The notes under the pieces: model-generated
Told to the model about the DNA's origin: nothing
The model's input: the letters and a program-made list of their open reading frames with translations, nothing else
Databases searched by the model: none
Translations under genes and position numbers: made by a program
Part shown: in pieces, positions 40,001 to 51,863 of the stretch
Layout of the letters: every line of letters starts with the position of its first letter
How positions within the stretch are numbered: position 1 is the stretch's first letter
Origin: Nemopilema nomurai
Taxonomy: Eukaryota; Cnidaria; Scyphozoa; Rhizostomeae; Rhizostomatidae
Length of the DNA: 64,000 nt
NCBI GenBank assembly: GCA_003864495.1
Contig: ML133442.1
Span: 2,049,731-2,113,730, forward strand
Reading direction: 5' to 3'

Positions 40001-43000
40001 AAAACTTAGCCTTTTTTGCACGTCAACACAATGTTTTGTAAAGGCTCAAACCTATTGCATAGCAGCACGCTCAATAAAGACCTTTCATGTCTTGGCGTCT
40101 GGAACTTCTTCGGTCTGCCAACTCTTGGCAAATCTTTCACGATTCTAAATTTAAAGAACTTTTTGCATACAGCGAAAGCTGCATTCTTTGAGTAGCCCAC
40201 AATAAATGTAATTTCTTGGTAGCTTCAACCATTATTTTTAAAAAAGATAATTCTCAAAACGCTTTTCGTATGATATTTCACGACGTTTGATAACCTCCAT
40301 GTTCATGTTTCTGGCCTAGAAAATTTTTACGGTTAATCTTCTCGAATAATGTGGCGAAATTGAAATACTTCGAAACATGAACAATGTCTTATGAAAGTTT
40401 CATGGAAATAGCCGATTGTCGTACTTAATAAGAGAGGATCAAATGCATGTTTTTTAAAGCTTTTATCATAAACGTCTTTCGAAACTTCGAATCATGCCAA
40501 GACTTTTTGAACGGTAGTGTATTTAGCTTCAACTTGGTTAAAGTGGTAAATCCAAAGGCTGCTGTTTTGAGTAGACCCTTTATCAATGCACAATTCCAGA
40601 ACCCAAACTCAGATCTTTAATGCACAAATTTTTGGCAGTTTCCAAGCATTTACAGGCTCTGATAATGTTATAATTGGGTAATATTTTTGAAAGGACAGAA
40701 GCAACTGACCTGAAAAATGGCTATTTATCAACTACAAGCACCATCCAATAGCGAAAAAAGGAAAATTGCAAGACATGAAATGACATGCATTTGGTTAATT
40801 ATGGCTAACAGACTCAGAAATTGAGGTCATTTTGGTATTTTTTGGAAATATATCTACAGTTAAGTCTTTTGGGATAATGCTTGAGAAAGAATATGTCTGG
40901 TTTGTTTATAATGCCAGTATGCCAGTTTTTTATTATACAGTGCATGCTGTGGTACGTAGATGACTGCTCAAGTTTTAACAGAAATAAGAACTGCAATTCT
41001 TCAAACAAAAGCAAAGGATATTTAATCAAAAATCCTGACAAGGTATCGAGCCTCTTTGAAGTGCCAGACAATTAGAATACACAAACCCAAAAACCCACAG
41101 AACCAATCAGCAAAACTTTTGCTTTCAAAACAAATGAAAGCCTGCGATATTTTGCAACCTAGAAAACTCCATCCGTGTACCAGGGCCTGCATGTGGATCA
41201 CACACATTTCCCATGAAAGCCTGGAACATTAAGCAGATCTGTGTCATCCCTTTCACTGGCCATTTTCCACATTTGTAAAGGACTTTTAAGGCGTCCAAGA
41301 GCTCCACGATAGATATATTCATGACAGCAACAGACATTGCACCAATTGTTTGGTTCAATAACAATTTTGCCAAATGTGAATTTCTTAATCCTTAGTTCTA
41401 CAAGCCCACTTTAATCGAATAAAGATGACGAAGTATGTAATTTATTTTTCATAAAAACCAAGCTCATTTATTGTGTAGCATACTTCAATGTTTTACAAGA
41501 ACGTATCAAAATTATGAAAAAGACATCAGTGGTGATTCATAACAGGCTTACAGGTTCAGTCTGTTGGGATCTTGGAACTTGGAAAGTAGGGAATTTCTAG
41601 TTCTCCATGACAATAACCTCTCACAGAAATGAACTCACAGAATTAATCTATTTATGATAAATTCGCTATAATAGATTACTATACTCGCGCTAGTTGAATA
41701 CTTGATGCATTGAATACTGTATACTACTCGCAATATTGCATATATGTCTTCTCATACTTTCCTACAGAATGTTCTAGTTTAGAATTGCTGACTTATTCTA
41801 AAGAATATTACTAAGTTACTCAATTCCCGAAGTTCTAGAATGGCTTTCTACGATATTATGATTTCAGGGACTACAATTATAGGGATTACATGATAAGCTA
41901 CTCCATGTTACGGACATTACACTTTGAAGCAAAATGGTCCTCCTTTTGTCAATTATAAATACCAGAAATGAAGAAAAGAAGACATTGAACTAGATTTATA
42001 ACAAAATAAGTAACATTATCTCATTGTATAAACTAGATTTCTAATAATCATCACTGTTTAAGAGTATTTCAAAAACTCTGTGTTGTTATGGACATAACAG
42101 GGAAGAGGACACACTTATTGAAACCATTAGGAAAGCATCAATTTGTCTGATTAAGAATCATTATTTAATAAAAACAGTTGCAAAATAAGCATGGCAGAGC
42201 TGAAAGATATGGTGACGTCTTAAATAAGTAATTTTATATCTCACATTTCAATATAACTGTAAAACGCTGTGTTACGGACATAACAAGCGATTTGTTGTGG
42301 ACATTACAATTTTGTCTAACAGCTCAAATTTTTCATATTTTATTACTATCAAGATTTTTCAAGTGCAAATAGATATACACAATCTTAACTTAACAACATA
42401 TTCTTAACCATATTTTTTAAAATTGTTGGTGCTCCATTTAGGGTTTATGCTCATAAAATCTGAAAATACTCATAAAACTACCATAAGTTCTATAACTTTT
42501 AATTTATACTGCAAAAAGTGTGCCACATCTGAATATTATTAGTGATCACACCTTACTCTATGTAAAAGGTTCAACCAAAAAATTTCCCATGTGGGACCTT
42601 ATTGAGGAACTTGACATTTGGTATGTCATACTCATATGGTTGGATGTTAATTTTGGTCAAATATGAAGATGGCTACTTTCTCCAGTTTTGCAATATTTTC
42701 TCACAATTTCAGGTGAGGATTTTCGTTATATGCTCAGGTCGCATTTCTCAACTTTTTCATGTAAGTGGAGGTATATACCTTACCTTTGACAAGACTGGCC
42801 TGAAAAATGAACTACAAAATAACAACATTTGAAATAAAAAACAGGGAACCAATGGATCTTTTAATGCCTTTGGATCTTTTAATGCCTTTTTCACATATCA
42901 GCTCACTTGTTTCTTTACATGAGAAACATAGTTTATGATTGGCTATTTCTGATACTTGTCACCTCCAAACATACTAAAGGTCAATTGGGTTGAGAATTAT

Positions 43001-46000
43001 TTGATTATATATTATAAGATTTGGAAACAGAGCATGTTCTACTGATATCTTTCAGAGCAGGGATGACAGTTGGTGAATGTGAAACAATTTGTAACCATCA
43101 CCAACAAACTACTTTACATTGATATAGCCAGCTCCAAAAGAAATGCTGTGATCCTTTTAAACAGCACAGATCCTTCACAAAGCTGCTTTGAGAAATGTAA
43201 GTATGGAAATGGCCAACATGTTCAAGAATAAGTGGGGTTTAGATGTCAAGCCTGAATGAAATTGTGTCCAACACATCCGATAACATTCAACCAGGAACCA
43301 AAGGAACAAAGCCAAGAAGATGCCAGCTCAGGTGATGATTGTTTTCAAATTCCATCAACTGTAGAGATTAAGGGGAAAAATCTTGACACTTCCTTATCTG
43401 CGATGGATCAATTAAAGTCCAATTAAATTGCATTCACTTGCTTCATATTCACGTGTACCATATGGGAAAAGAAAGATTGCTGAAGTAAAGCAAACAATTC
43501 AAGCACACCAAGAGGTTATTGAGCAGCAGTTGGCTACAGTTATAAATGTACCAGCTTGTGTCAAAGGCAGGGAAGGAGGATGAAAATAGTTCAGAATTAA
43601 GGCAAAAATCACAGGATTTCAACACTTTAATTGACTCTTTGAAAAAAAAGTACAAAGAAGTCAACAGACAGAAAAAGATTCAGATCTCAACTCTGGCACT
43701 ACCATCATAGTCATTTTCAAAAGTGAGGGACATTTTCAAGCTACAGACTACATGGTAAGAGTAGCAAAAAGAATAGTGTCAGAGAGAGGAACTTTGGAAC
43801 TTCCAGCAGAAAGGGAAAAAGGCAGTTACCAGGGAATGTTCTAGACTTGGTAAAGCAATGTAATTGTGATGATGAGCATAGCAGGATAATGCCAGGAAAG
43901 AAAGATGTGGTCAGCATCACATGTAGGGTTCAGGAGCAAAAACGGCTTTTGATGTGCAATCTGAACTTTATACATCATTATAAGAAAAATTGAACTTTCA
44001 AAATTTTGTGAATTAGGCCCAAAGCATTGTGTAACTGTCAACTCTTCTGGAACACACACTTTTTGTGTCTGTACTTCACACCAGAATGTTGTTTTGATGC
44101 TAAATGCGTTAAAAATTGAAAAATATTATCACAATTTTTTTCAATTAATAGTTTGTGATGAAAACAGCAAATAGTGCATGGTGCACAGATGCAGCAAATG
44201 CCCAGGTTTGATTGCAGCAAAAGTTTATTTAGAGAAACAGCTTGGCCTGCTAGCAAGGAGTGAGGGACAATAAAGTCAAAATTCTTTGGAGCAAAACACT
44301 CAACAAAATGCAATATCTGACTTGGATTGTGATGAGGTAGAGAATGAGATGCTTGATGATCTTGTGTCATTCAAACAGTGGACAACAACTTACAGGACAG
44401 AACTTGTTACACAGATGTTACCCTTTGGAGACTTTCTCTTACTTTTATTAAAAAAAGTTGATCCTTTGACACTGCATTCCTTTATAGATAAAGCGCAATC
44501 ACAGTATTTAATAATGCACAATCACAGTATAGAGCTTTGTAATGATGTCCATGAGATCAGGACCGTCGAGAGGGGGGGGTAGCCAGGGTAGTTACCAGGG
44601 GGCCCGGGGCCTTGAGGGGCCCGTAGAAAATAAGGTATTTATTTTTGGCTATGAGTTTTCAATTAGCAGCATTGGCAGAGTGGGCCCATGACCCGATTGA
44701 TATTCGAAATTTAATCTTTCAACAAGCGATCAACAAGCTGGTCTATGATGAGGGCCTTTTCCTGTTATGGTTTATAATTAAAACACTGACGATCATAATA
44801 TACTTCTCCGGAAGCCGAAAAATTCGATTGCACTTACATACATCTACTTTTAGGTCAAATGTTTTAGTTATTGCTTGTGTGGACTTCCTATAAACGTAAA
44901 AGTAAATCTTCCATTCACGGCGTACACCAGAGAAAAAGCACATGCGAAGAACCAAGACAAATCCAAACGCTATAAAAGTCTTCATCAAAATCACTAAGCG
45001 GGATCACGATCCAACCAACCCCTGCGATGTCATCTTACAGGCACAAGTCTGGTGCTCAGAAAAGGCAGGAAAAAAAGATACGAGAAAAAGAAACAAAGAA
45101 AGCCTCTCGCACATTGTTTGAGGTTGGTGCTTACAAAAGAGACAATGAAGGTGATTCAATTTTAAATAAACCTGGCGAAAGCTCTGTTCAAAGCACTGCT
45201 GAAGAAGAAGAGGACACAGACGGCTTGGCTGCTTCGGTAGACCATGACACCACAGAAAGTAGAGAAAGCACTACTGATTCGTCATTAAATCAAGATACTG
45301 TCCATAGTGGATCATTTAGTTTTGATGTCGGCACATTGACCGGATTTCCAACGATAAAGGAGTTAGAAAAGGTTGTTAGAACTGGTAATTTGCCTCATCC
45401 TCCAGAGTTTCCCAAAGATTGCGACGGCCACAAATTTCCAACAACGGTCCTAAATGTGAAGCAGCAAAATGGGGAGTTAGTAAGAAGAAGCTGGCTTGTT
45501 TTCAGTCCTACAAAGGCTGCACTCTATTGTTTGCCATGCAGGTTGTTTGGCCACACTATTGATAATGGTTCAAAATCAAAATTGGCTTCTCCTTGTGGTT
45601 GGGGAGCGAACGACAGCTGGAAAAGATTGTGGGAAAGACTCCCAGAACATGAGAGAGGCAATGCCCACATCAAGTGTTACTTGGCATGGCGTGAGCTTCA
45701 ACGACGCTTAGAAGCAGATGCTGATGTAGATTTGTTATTGGAGAAAAGTGTTTTGTCTGAAGCAGAAAGATGGAAAATGTTACTGCAACGAATCCTTGAC
45801 GTAGTCATGTTTCTTGGAGAGCGAGGGCTTGCGTTTCGTGGGGATTCAGAGAAGATTGGTGATACGCACAACGGCAACTTTCTTGGGATTTTAGAGTTGC
45901 TTGCACGTTACGATCCTCTTCTTCAAGAGCACATTGGTAAAGTGAAATCCGCACAAGAGAAAGGGACTAGACTCCAGGCTCACTATTTGTCACCAGAATC

Positions 46001-49000
46001 TCAAAATGAGTTTATAATATTTGTGCTGCACAAGTGAGAAATCATATTTTAGAGCGCGCAAAGTCTCAAGTACTTTGCGTTATTATGGTTGATGCACACC
46101 AGATGCAAAGTCACACAGAGCAAACTACCTTCATTCTTAGTACCTTACCAATGACGGTGAGATTTTCACATTCAAGAAAGATTTCTAGCCTTTGTTGACT
46201 GTTTTAAGAAGTCGGTCTCGAGATCGCTAACTTAATTTTGAAGACTTTGGAGAAGTACGGAATACCTATTGCTGACTGTCGAGGCCAAGGCTATGATAAT
46301 GCTGCCAACATGTCAGGGAGATATAATGGTGCTCAGCAGCATGTGAATTCGGTCAATCCTTTGTGCCTGTACTCACCCTGTGCCTGCCACTCGTTGAATC
46401 TCTGTGGTACCAATTCCGCCGTATGCTGTCCTGAAGCTGTTACATTTTTTGGTATGGTACAAACTATATACAACCTTTTCTCGTGCAGTCCACAGAGATG
46501 GAACATTTTACTAAGCCATGTTGGGTCGTCACTACATGGATTATCATGTACAAGATGGACTGATCGCGTTGCTAGCGTCCGACCATTTGCAGCCCATTTG
46601 CCAGGAATCAAGAACGCCCTTGAAGATCTCCTGTTGCTGAATCTTACCCCGAAAACAACCATTGAAGTCAACGGCGCGATTAAGTATGTGTCATCATTTA
46701 CATGCATAGTGATGTCTGCCTTGTGGTCGAAGGTTCTTGTCCCAATCGACCAAAGAAACCAAGTAATTCAGGCAAGGGAAGCAACGATCGATGTTGAGGT
46801 CTCAAACTTAAGAAGCCTGATTGACGAGCTTAAGGAACTGCGCAGCCAATGGCCTATGATTTTGAATGAATCGAAGCTAGTTGCAAATTCACTAAACATT
46901 TTGGCTGAATTTCCGAAAACGCGCAAGAGCAAAAGAGATGTCGAAGAAGGTGGAGATGAGGCTGATGAAATCGAAAGCAGAGAAGCGAGGGCATTCAAGC
47001 GTGATGTATTCCATACAATTGTTGATTCCGTGATTTCAGGTTTGACAACACGCTTTGATGCTGCAAATCGCATTTACCACACGTTCAGCTTTCTTTGGGA
47101 GTACTTGATTATGTCTGAAGAGGAAATTTTGCAGGCCTTGTGCATCTTTGCCAGTAAATATGAAGTGGATATTTGCCTCGATGGACTGAGAGAAAAATGG
47201 TCCACATCAAGGTCAATCCACAAGGCAAATTTTGGAGAGAAATCGTTGAATCCGTTGCAGTTATTAAACAGCATAAGCCAATTTAAACTTGATGAGATTT
47301 TTTTCAACGTGTGTACAGCATTGAGAATTTTTTGCACACTGCCCGTGACCGTTGCTTCGGCTGAGCGATCATTTAGCAAACTCAAGCAAATAAAGAACTT
47401 TTTGAGGAGCACAATGACTCAGCAACGACTTTCAGATTTGGCCGTCTTAAGCATCGAGAGTGAAACAGCAAGAAAAATGGATTTTACAAATGTAATTAAG
47501 GATTTCGCCATGAGGAAAGCAAGAAAAGCAGTTTTTTAAACATTAAATTAACTCTGATTTGTTTTAATGATTTATTTTATATAGTCACTAATTATATGTT
47601 CTGTTAAAGACCTTAAAATACAAATTCAAGTGTTTCTGGGGGCCTTGATTTCAAAATTAATGCCTTTTACAGTCCATCTAACTGCATTGCTAAGGGCGTA
47701 ACCCAAAAAAGGTTTTTGCAGCCTTCGACGGTGGGGCCCCATGACAGTCCCAGCCCTGGGGCCCGGCCCGTCTCTCGACGGCCCTGCATGAGATACACTA
47801 CTTTAGTGATGGATACACTGGACAATACAAAAACTGTAAGAATTTTTTAAATCTCTGCCTCCATTACAAAGTTTATGGTAAATGAACCTTCTTTGCAACC
47901 AGTCACGGCAAATCACCTTGTGATGGTGTTGGTGGCACTGTGAAGCATTTGGCCTCAAGAGCCAGTGTGCAGAGAGACCATTGGATAATCAAATACTATC
48001 TGCAAAATACATTTATAGTTTCTGCACAAATGAAATAAGCAATGTCAAGGCAATTTTCTAGGACAAGAACGATGTTGAGGCTACGTGCAGGGAGCTTAGT
48101 GATCGCAGGGCTTGTGTATTTACTCTCCCTAATACACAAGGCTATCACCACTTCGACCCTAAATCAATCCGCATCATTGCTGAAAAAAGATTGTGCACAG
48201 ATATGAACTTCGATATTGAGTTGACCTTCTTCTTGGAAAAGAAAAAAGCCAGACTTATTTGCTATCAATCGTAAAAAAACATATTTCCTGTGTTGCTTAA
48301 ATGGTGGACAATGCTGGATTGGTATTGCTGATAAAGTAGGTGAAGAATGCCAAAACATCAAAGTAAAACTTATGCACCCAAAGTATCTTGCTTTTTTTCA
48401 AATGGCCTTATAAGGAAGATATCTGTTTTGTCCCAGATACACATATCCTTTGCCAAATTCATCCTCCAAGGGCAACTAATGGTAGAACATACTTTATTGA
48501 AAAGGCAGACTCTAAGATTCTGTGTGATGCAACAAACATGAGATCAACTCTCAACAAAGTGTTATAAACTGTAAGTGCAATTATTTTACATATGCTTTTC
48601 CCACACTAAAGTAATGAAATTAAGGGGAATCTTTAACGCTACCATCAATTTTGAAAGCTTTTTTCATTCACTGTGACTCAATATCTCTATAGTTGAAGGC
48701 AAATCAGTTTAGTCTTTTTACACATTTATGATCTATTTATCTTTTTCCGATTCCGTCTGATGATACCCTTTTTCTTCTCATTTCTGACAGGTTTAAAAGC
48801 AAACTTTCACACTGTTTTTGATGTAACGATTTCTCCAAGGAACTTTGCTTGTAACCATCTTCATATTTGACCAAAATTAACATCAAACCATGTGGGTATG
48901 ATTTGAAAATGTAACATCAAAACATACCAAATATCAACTTCCTCCATAAGGTCCTACATGGGAAAGTTTTTGGTTGAACTTTTTACATAGAGTAAGGTGT

Positions 49001-51721
49001 GATCACTAATAATATTTAGGTGTGGCACACTAATTGCAGTATAAATTAAAATTTAATAGAATTTATGGTAGTTTTATTAATATTTTCAGTTTTTCAGACC
49101 TTAACTCCACCAGAATACACATTTTCACCATGAATGCATTGTTAGATAAAATGAAATGACAAATTCAAATACATGACAAAAAATTTTGAAAATCGATAAT
49201 GGCAGACTATTATCACTATTGCCTAATATGGTCATATGTTTAAATGGTCATATATTTTGCATGAGAGACAACTTTTTGCTCAAATCACAAAAAATTGTCT
49301 AATCTCTTTCTATGGGTGTCATGCCTATGTTGATTTTAAATGAAATGACCCTGCTATGAAAGGCAAAAATAACAAACTGCTAAAGATAGTTTACTTAAAA
49401 TATCAATCAAACAGACATACTGAAGATAAAACTTTGTAAACAACCTTAATGATTAAACTTAATCTCCCCCAATTTTCTATAAGTTCATCTACTTTGAAGG
49501 TGCCTTTGTTATTAACAGGAACAGGAAAGCCAATAACATTGATAATTTATAAATGAAATTATAATCAATCTTGTCATCACTATGAGGCCATCTCTAACCC
49601 CCAGCACATATCTCCATAGATTTGATCCTAGCTCTATTTTCCTTTGGATGCATAAATGTAACCATCCCTGGAAATGTTCACCCTCATGTGCAAATATGAC
49701 ATAATTTCCTTCCTTGAGAGATACATCTGGAACTAATTGTGGGCACCAGTCTTCATACCAATCATCTGCCTTCTCCATCTCAACTAAACTTCAAGAACAT
49801 TCCAGGTCCTCCTGTTCAGGCTGTCAAGAGTATTGTTTACACATAACCTTTCCATCAAACACTACTGTCACGTGATGTTGCTTCTTTTATGGCACTTGAT
49901 TTAGCAAAAAATTCGGCAAGGCTTAACTTGTCTGCTTCTGTAGCAATTTCAGCAGCAGTCATCTTTATACTCTCCACTTTATGACTTAGCTCCCTTGCCA
50001 CAGCACAGAAGTCATGAAGTGATGGTACAATAACTTTTCTGGCTAAAGTTGCTATCCAAACATCATGTTTCAGTCCCCCAATTCCATCCACTGCATCCTT
50101 CCCATGGGAAGTTGCAAAAAAGTGCCATACCAATCTGCCAATGCTATTTCTTCACATAGGTGTGGTAGATAATTAAAAATATATTGATTTTTTAATCCGG
50201 ATGATGGCCCTTCTCTGAAAATATAAAAGTTTATGACTCCATGATCTATTGACAGCATTGATAGGAACTTGTTCATGAAGACGATAACTGATGTTTTGTA
50301 ATGATCAAGGTCATTGCCGACAAACACAAATTATTTCTGTTTATGGTGCATCCAAACGCATTCCAATATGCAGATTGCACTTCTCCTTGGTCTTGAAGGT
50401 AGTAAGTAGTTCTCGCTAAAATCTACTTGAATATCTTCGCTTGAGGGTGGAATACTGAGGATCTTGAACTGGAAGTGATTGCTTTGTGCTTGCTTTATGA
50501 AAATGTGAAAGTTCATCTATGTCATCACTATAGTTCCATTTATACATCTTTTCTCGATCCTCTTTTTGCAACTTTGGCCAAACTGGTAATTTTTCTTTGA
50601 CTTTCCTTTGGAATGAACTTCAGTAGAATCTAAATCTATTCGTTTTCACTGGTTCCAGGAAATCTGGTTGTTTAAAACCTCACTTGTATAATTCTGAAAC
50701 CAAGCATCACCCTTATCTTGCACTCTATGCATAAGCCAAACATGCAACACTCTGATGAAGAGGAGCAATAAAAGTTGTCAACAAAATTACTTAAAAACAA
50801 TGGAAAATCTTGCAATGCCTTGCGTAAAGCTTCACACAACAATACTATGTTCTCAAGGTAAACATATAAGCATACTTCTATTGGTATACCTTTTGGAAGA
50901 AGAACATTTGAAGGTCAAAGTTCAGCAAACTTTGATTTTCCTATTGGTAATGATGGGTACTTTTTATGGCATGAGGCACATGTCTCTTTGATTGAAAAAG
51001 GTGCCTCTTCTAGAGTCTTTCTTTGCCATCATTTGTCCAAATTGTGGCAGTTTCTCTTTCCAGGGGCTCCTCTAGAGATGTCATAACAGCAGTAAAATTC
51101 AATAACTCTTCTTTCTGCCTCCTTTGCAATGGAAGTTATTTTATTGAGAAGTTGCAATGGAGGCAACACCACACTTTCCACCAATTTTGTTATGACTGCT
51201 ATCTTTCTTCTTGGGCTTTAGGAAGCAAATTTGAAGCTCTTGTTACAGCCTAGGCGCCTTGCCAAGTGACTGTTTGCATGCACCTATTAAAATTTTCAAT
51301 ACTACGTCTTTGCTTTTTGCCTCCTTCTTTATTCAGCCACAGGTTTTTGATAACTTTCTGATGGTTTGTATAATTTCCATGCAATCGGTATTTGATTAAG
51401 TAAGAAAAACGGCATAACATGAAAAGACTTCCAGCCCGTAACAGCTGTGAGTATGGCTTGTCTTATGACTCCCCTCCCCCGGCTCTGTACATAGACGCTA
51501 CGCACTGCTATAGACATCTGTCTAGATAGATAATTCAGTTAGGCTATCGATGACTTTTTGAAGCAGAAAAAGTCATTAATGCCAATACCATGATAAACAA
51601 CGAAAAAAGTGTAAAAAAAATTATAAAATACCAAGAAAACTGCTTCGGGGATGCCTCTGTGTCTCTTCTTCGCGGGGAGACTTGTAGTGCCAATTGTTCG
51701 TTCTTCTTGACTCTCCGCCAT
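31055..51721 (-). CDS. VBP1: Prefoldin subunit 3 (VBP1), complete, six exons
   Basis: Prefoldin 3 is an alpha-type subunit of the hexameric prefoldin chaperone, which passes unfolded actin and tubulin to the cytosolic chaperonin. Exons: 51721-51632, 38800-38676, 32495-32429, 31906-31808, 31403-31265 and 31113-31055 (TGA 31057-31055). Together they give 579 nt, 192 residues, close to the roughly 197 of the human protein, with all GT/AG borders in phase. Residues run MAESQEERTIG, then GIPEAVFLDDVDAYM, LDEQYQKYKFMEVNLVQKR (N-terminal coiled-coil helix), LKAQIPDIKTTLDAIEYLK, the beta-hairpin region VNTQFLLSDQLYV, VCLWLGANVMLEYDIDEA, then the C-terminal helix with FLRDQITTTEV and NMARVYNWDVKRR. 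Intron 1 (12.8 kb) holds the TE nest; intron 2 holds the minisatellite. No defect is seen despite this load. Confidence 0.95.
32970..38390. repeat. 5.4-kb minisatellite of 13-bp units with higher-order repeats
   Basis: The array is built from 13-bp units of consensus GTRGTRRRTGRAA, for example GTGGTAAGTGAAA, GTAGTGGGTGGAA, GTGGTGGATGAAA and GTACTTAGTGAAA. A marker unit containing ACGATGGATGAAA recurs every 170-260 bp (about 33031, 33224, 33394, 33588 and onward), defining higher-order blocks. The plus strand is nearly free of C. It lies wholly in VBP1 intron 2. A long minus-strand open frame here (37548-38399) is a by-product of the repeat. Confidence 0.95.
39750..40521 (-). mobile_element. 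Tc1/mariner element relic
   Basis: On the minus strand the outer end reads ACACTACCGTTCAAAAAGTC just below 40521, a typical Tc1 terminal sequence beside TA. Inside, 40200-40010 encodes GYSKNAAFAVCKKF and KDLPRVGRPKKFQTPRHER, the helix-turn-helix and GRPKK hook of Tc1 transposases. The remainder is frame-shifted (RRRRVKWAKA-like residues near 39910), with no DDE catalytic box visible and no second terminus. It lies in VBP1 intron 1. Confidence 0.65.
41907..42307. repeat. Four copies of a GTTAYGGACATWAC near-palindrome
   Basis: Copies at 41907-41920 (GTTACGGACATTAC), 42085-42098 (GTTATGGACATAAC, with perfect 6-bp arms around GA), 42271-42284 (GTTACGGACATAAC) and 42294-42307 (GTTGTGGACATTAC). 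They lie just outside the left inverted repeat of the 42430-49115 element and could be subterminal protein-binding sites. Confidence 0.5.
44550..44557. repeat. 8-bp target-site duplication of hAT 1 (left copy)
   Basis: CATGAGAT immediately precedes the element end CAGGACCGTCGAGAG. The same 8 bases follow the other end at 47787-47794. Confidence 0.9.
44558..47786 (+). mobile_element. hAT DNA transposon 1 (3,229 bp), nested in the older TIR element
   Basis: The left end is CAGGACCGTCGAGAG and the right end is CTCTCGACGGCCCTG, imperfect inverted repeats of about 15 bp with GC-rich subterminal sequence. A perfect 8-bp duplication, CATGAGAT, flanks it, the hallmark of hAT insertion. It contains one plus-strand transposase gene of ZMYM1/TTF type. 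It lies in VBP1 intron 1 on the opposite strand to the host. Confidence 0.92.
45027..47539 (+). pseudogene. hAT transposase, ZMYM1-like with TTF-type zinc finger (frame-broken)
   Basis: The first part, 45027-46037 (336 codons), opens MSSYRHKSGAQKRQEKK, has an acidic Ser/Thr-rich N terminus and then the TTF-type finger (LVFSPTKAALYCLPCRLFG). At about 46028 the frame shifts; the missing region is still readable in other frames (ILERAKSQV, HTEQTTFIL, EIANLILKTLEKYG). The second part, 46238-47539 (433 codons), has CRGQGYDNAANMSGRYNGAQ with a catalytic-type Asp, CHSLNLCG and the C-terminal dimerisation region (PVTVASAERSFSKLKQIKNF, then RLSDLAVLSIE). Total is close to the normal family length, about 840 codons. 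The open halves suggest fairly recent decay. Zinc-finger MYM-type 1 labels on such genes are database habit; this is a transposase. Confidence 0.88.
47787..47794. repeat. 8-bp target-site duplication of hAT 1 (right copy)
   Basis: CATGAGAT directly follows the terminal CCCTG. It is identical to 44550-44557, and the two copies lie in the same codon context of the interrupted protein (VHEIHYFSDG). Confidence 0.9.
49505..51260 (-). pseudogene. Second transposase-like relic of the DFSENY/SDG/ATSHGK family
   Basis: Minus strand, downward in broken frames: an AT-rich N part (50580-51250) with Cys residues, then VDFSENYLLPS (about 50435-50405), VFMNKFLSML and GPSSGLKNQYIFNYLPHL (50310-50150), FFATSHGKDAVDGIGG (50120-50070), a helical stretch with HDFCAVARELSHKVESIK, and a C-terminal module QLVPDVSLKEGNYVIFAHEG (49750-49680). 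It is the same order of motifs as the plus-strand relic at 43100-48540 but clearly a different lineage. It keeps the DFSENY block the other copy lost. It is pseudogenised by multiple shifts. No terminal repeats were recognised. Confidence 0.55.
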
Positions 51722-51863
51722 TTTGTTGCCTCTTATATCCTTTCCACCCTTTTCAGAAAATGCCTCGTTTTTCTCACTGATTTCCCCTCAATCTGAAAGC
51801 GAGGATAGTCATAAATAAGCATGATTAATAGTTATAAATTAGTATGACTAATTATTTCAAGTA

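Larger units (their letters stand above)
43100..48540 (+). pseudogene. Transposase-like protein with SDG..GQYKN and ATSHGKSPCDG motifs (degenerate, split by hAT)
   Basis: Shifting frames give MANMFKNKWGLDVKP, KRKNLDTSLSAMDQ-like residues, a Cys/His run (CMVHRCSKCPG near 44190), LPFGDFLLLLLKKVDPLTLH (near 44420-44480). After the hAT insert come HYFSDGYTGQYKNCKNF (47800-47850), FFATSHGKSPCDG (near 47895) and the C-terminal module KVKLMHPK (near 48360). This resembles multicopy uncharacterised proteins of invertebrate and fish genomes (memory). The acidic motifs could form an RNase-H-like nuclease, but the expected D-F-x-E-N-Y block before HYFSDG has been deleted here. No known superfamily name is claimed. 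Confidence 0.55.
42430..49115 (+). mobile_element. Old TIR element encoding an uncharacterised transposase-like protein; host of the nested hAT
   Basis: Inverted repeats of about 250 bp (left 42430-42676, right 48851-49115) share AGTGATCACACCTTACTCTA and TAATTTTGGTCAAATATGAA; the right copy has an extra segment of about 25 bp. In between, the plus strand in broken frames encodes a long protein interrupted by the hAT at 44558-47786. Removing the hAT leaves an element of about 3.5 kb. The true outer ends may lie beyond the matched repeats. Confidence 0.6.

Noticed and set aside
45496..45711. Plus-strand frame overlapping the hAT transposase
   Set aside because: Alternative-frame shadow of the TTF-finger region, with no support of its own.
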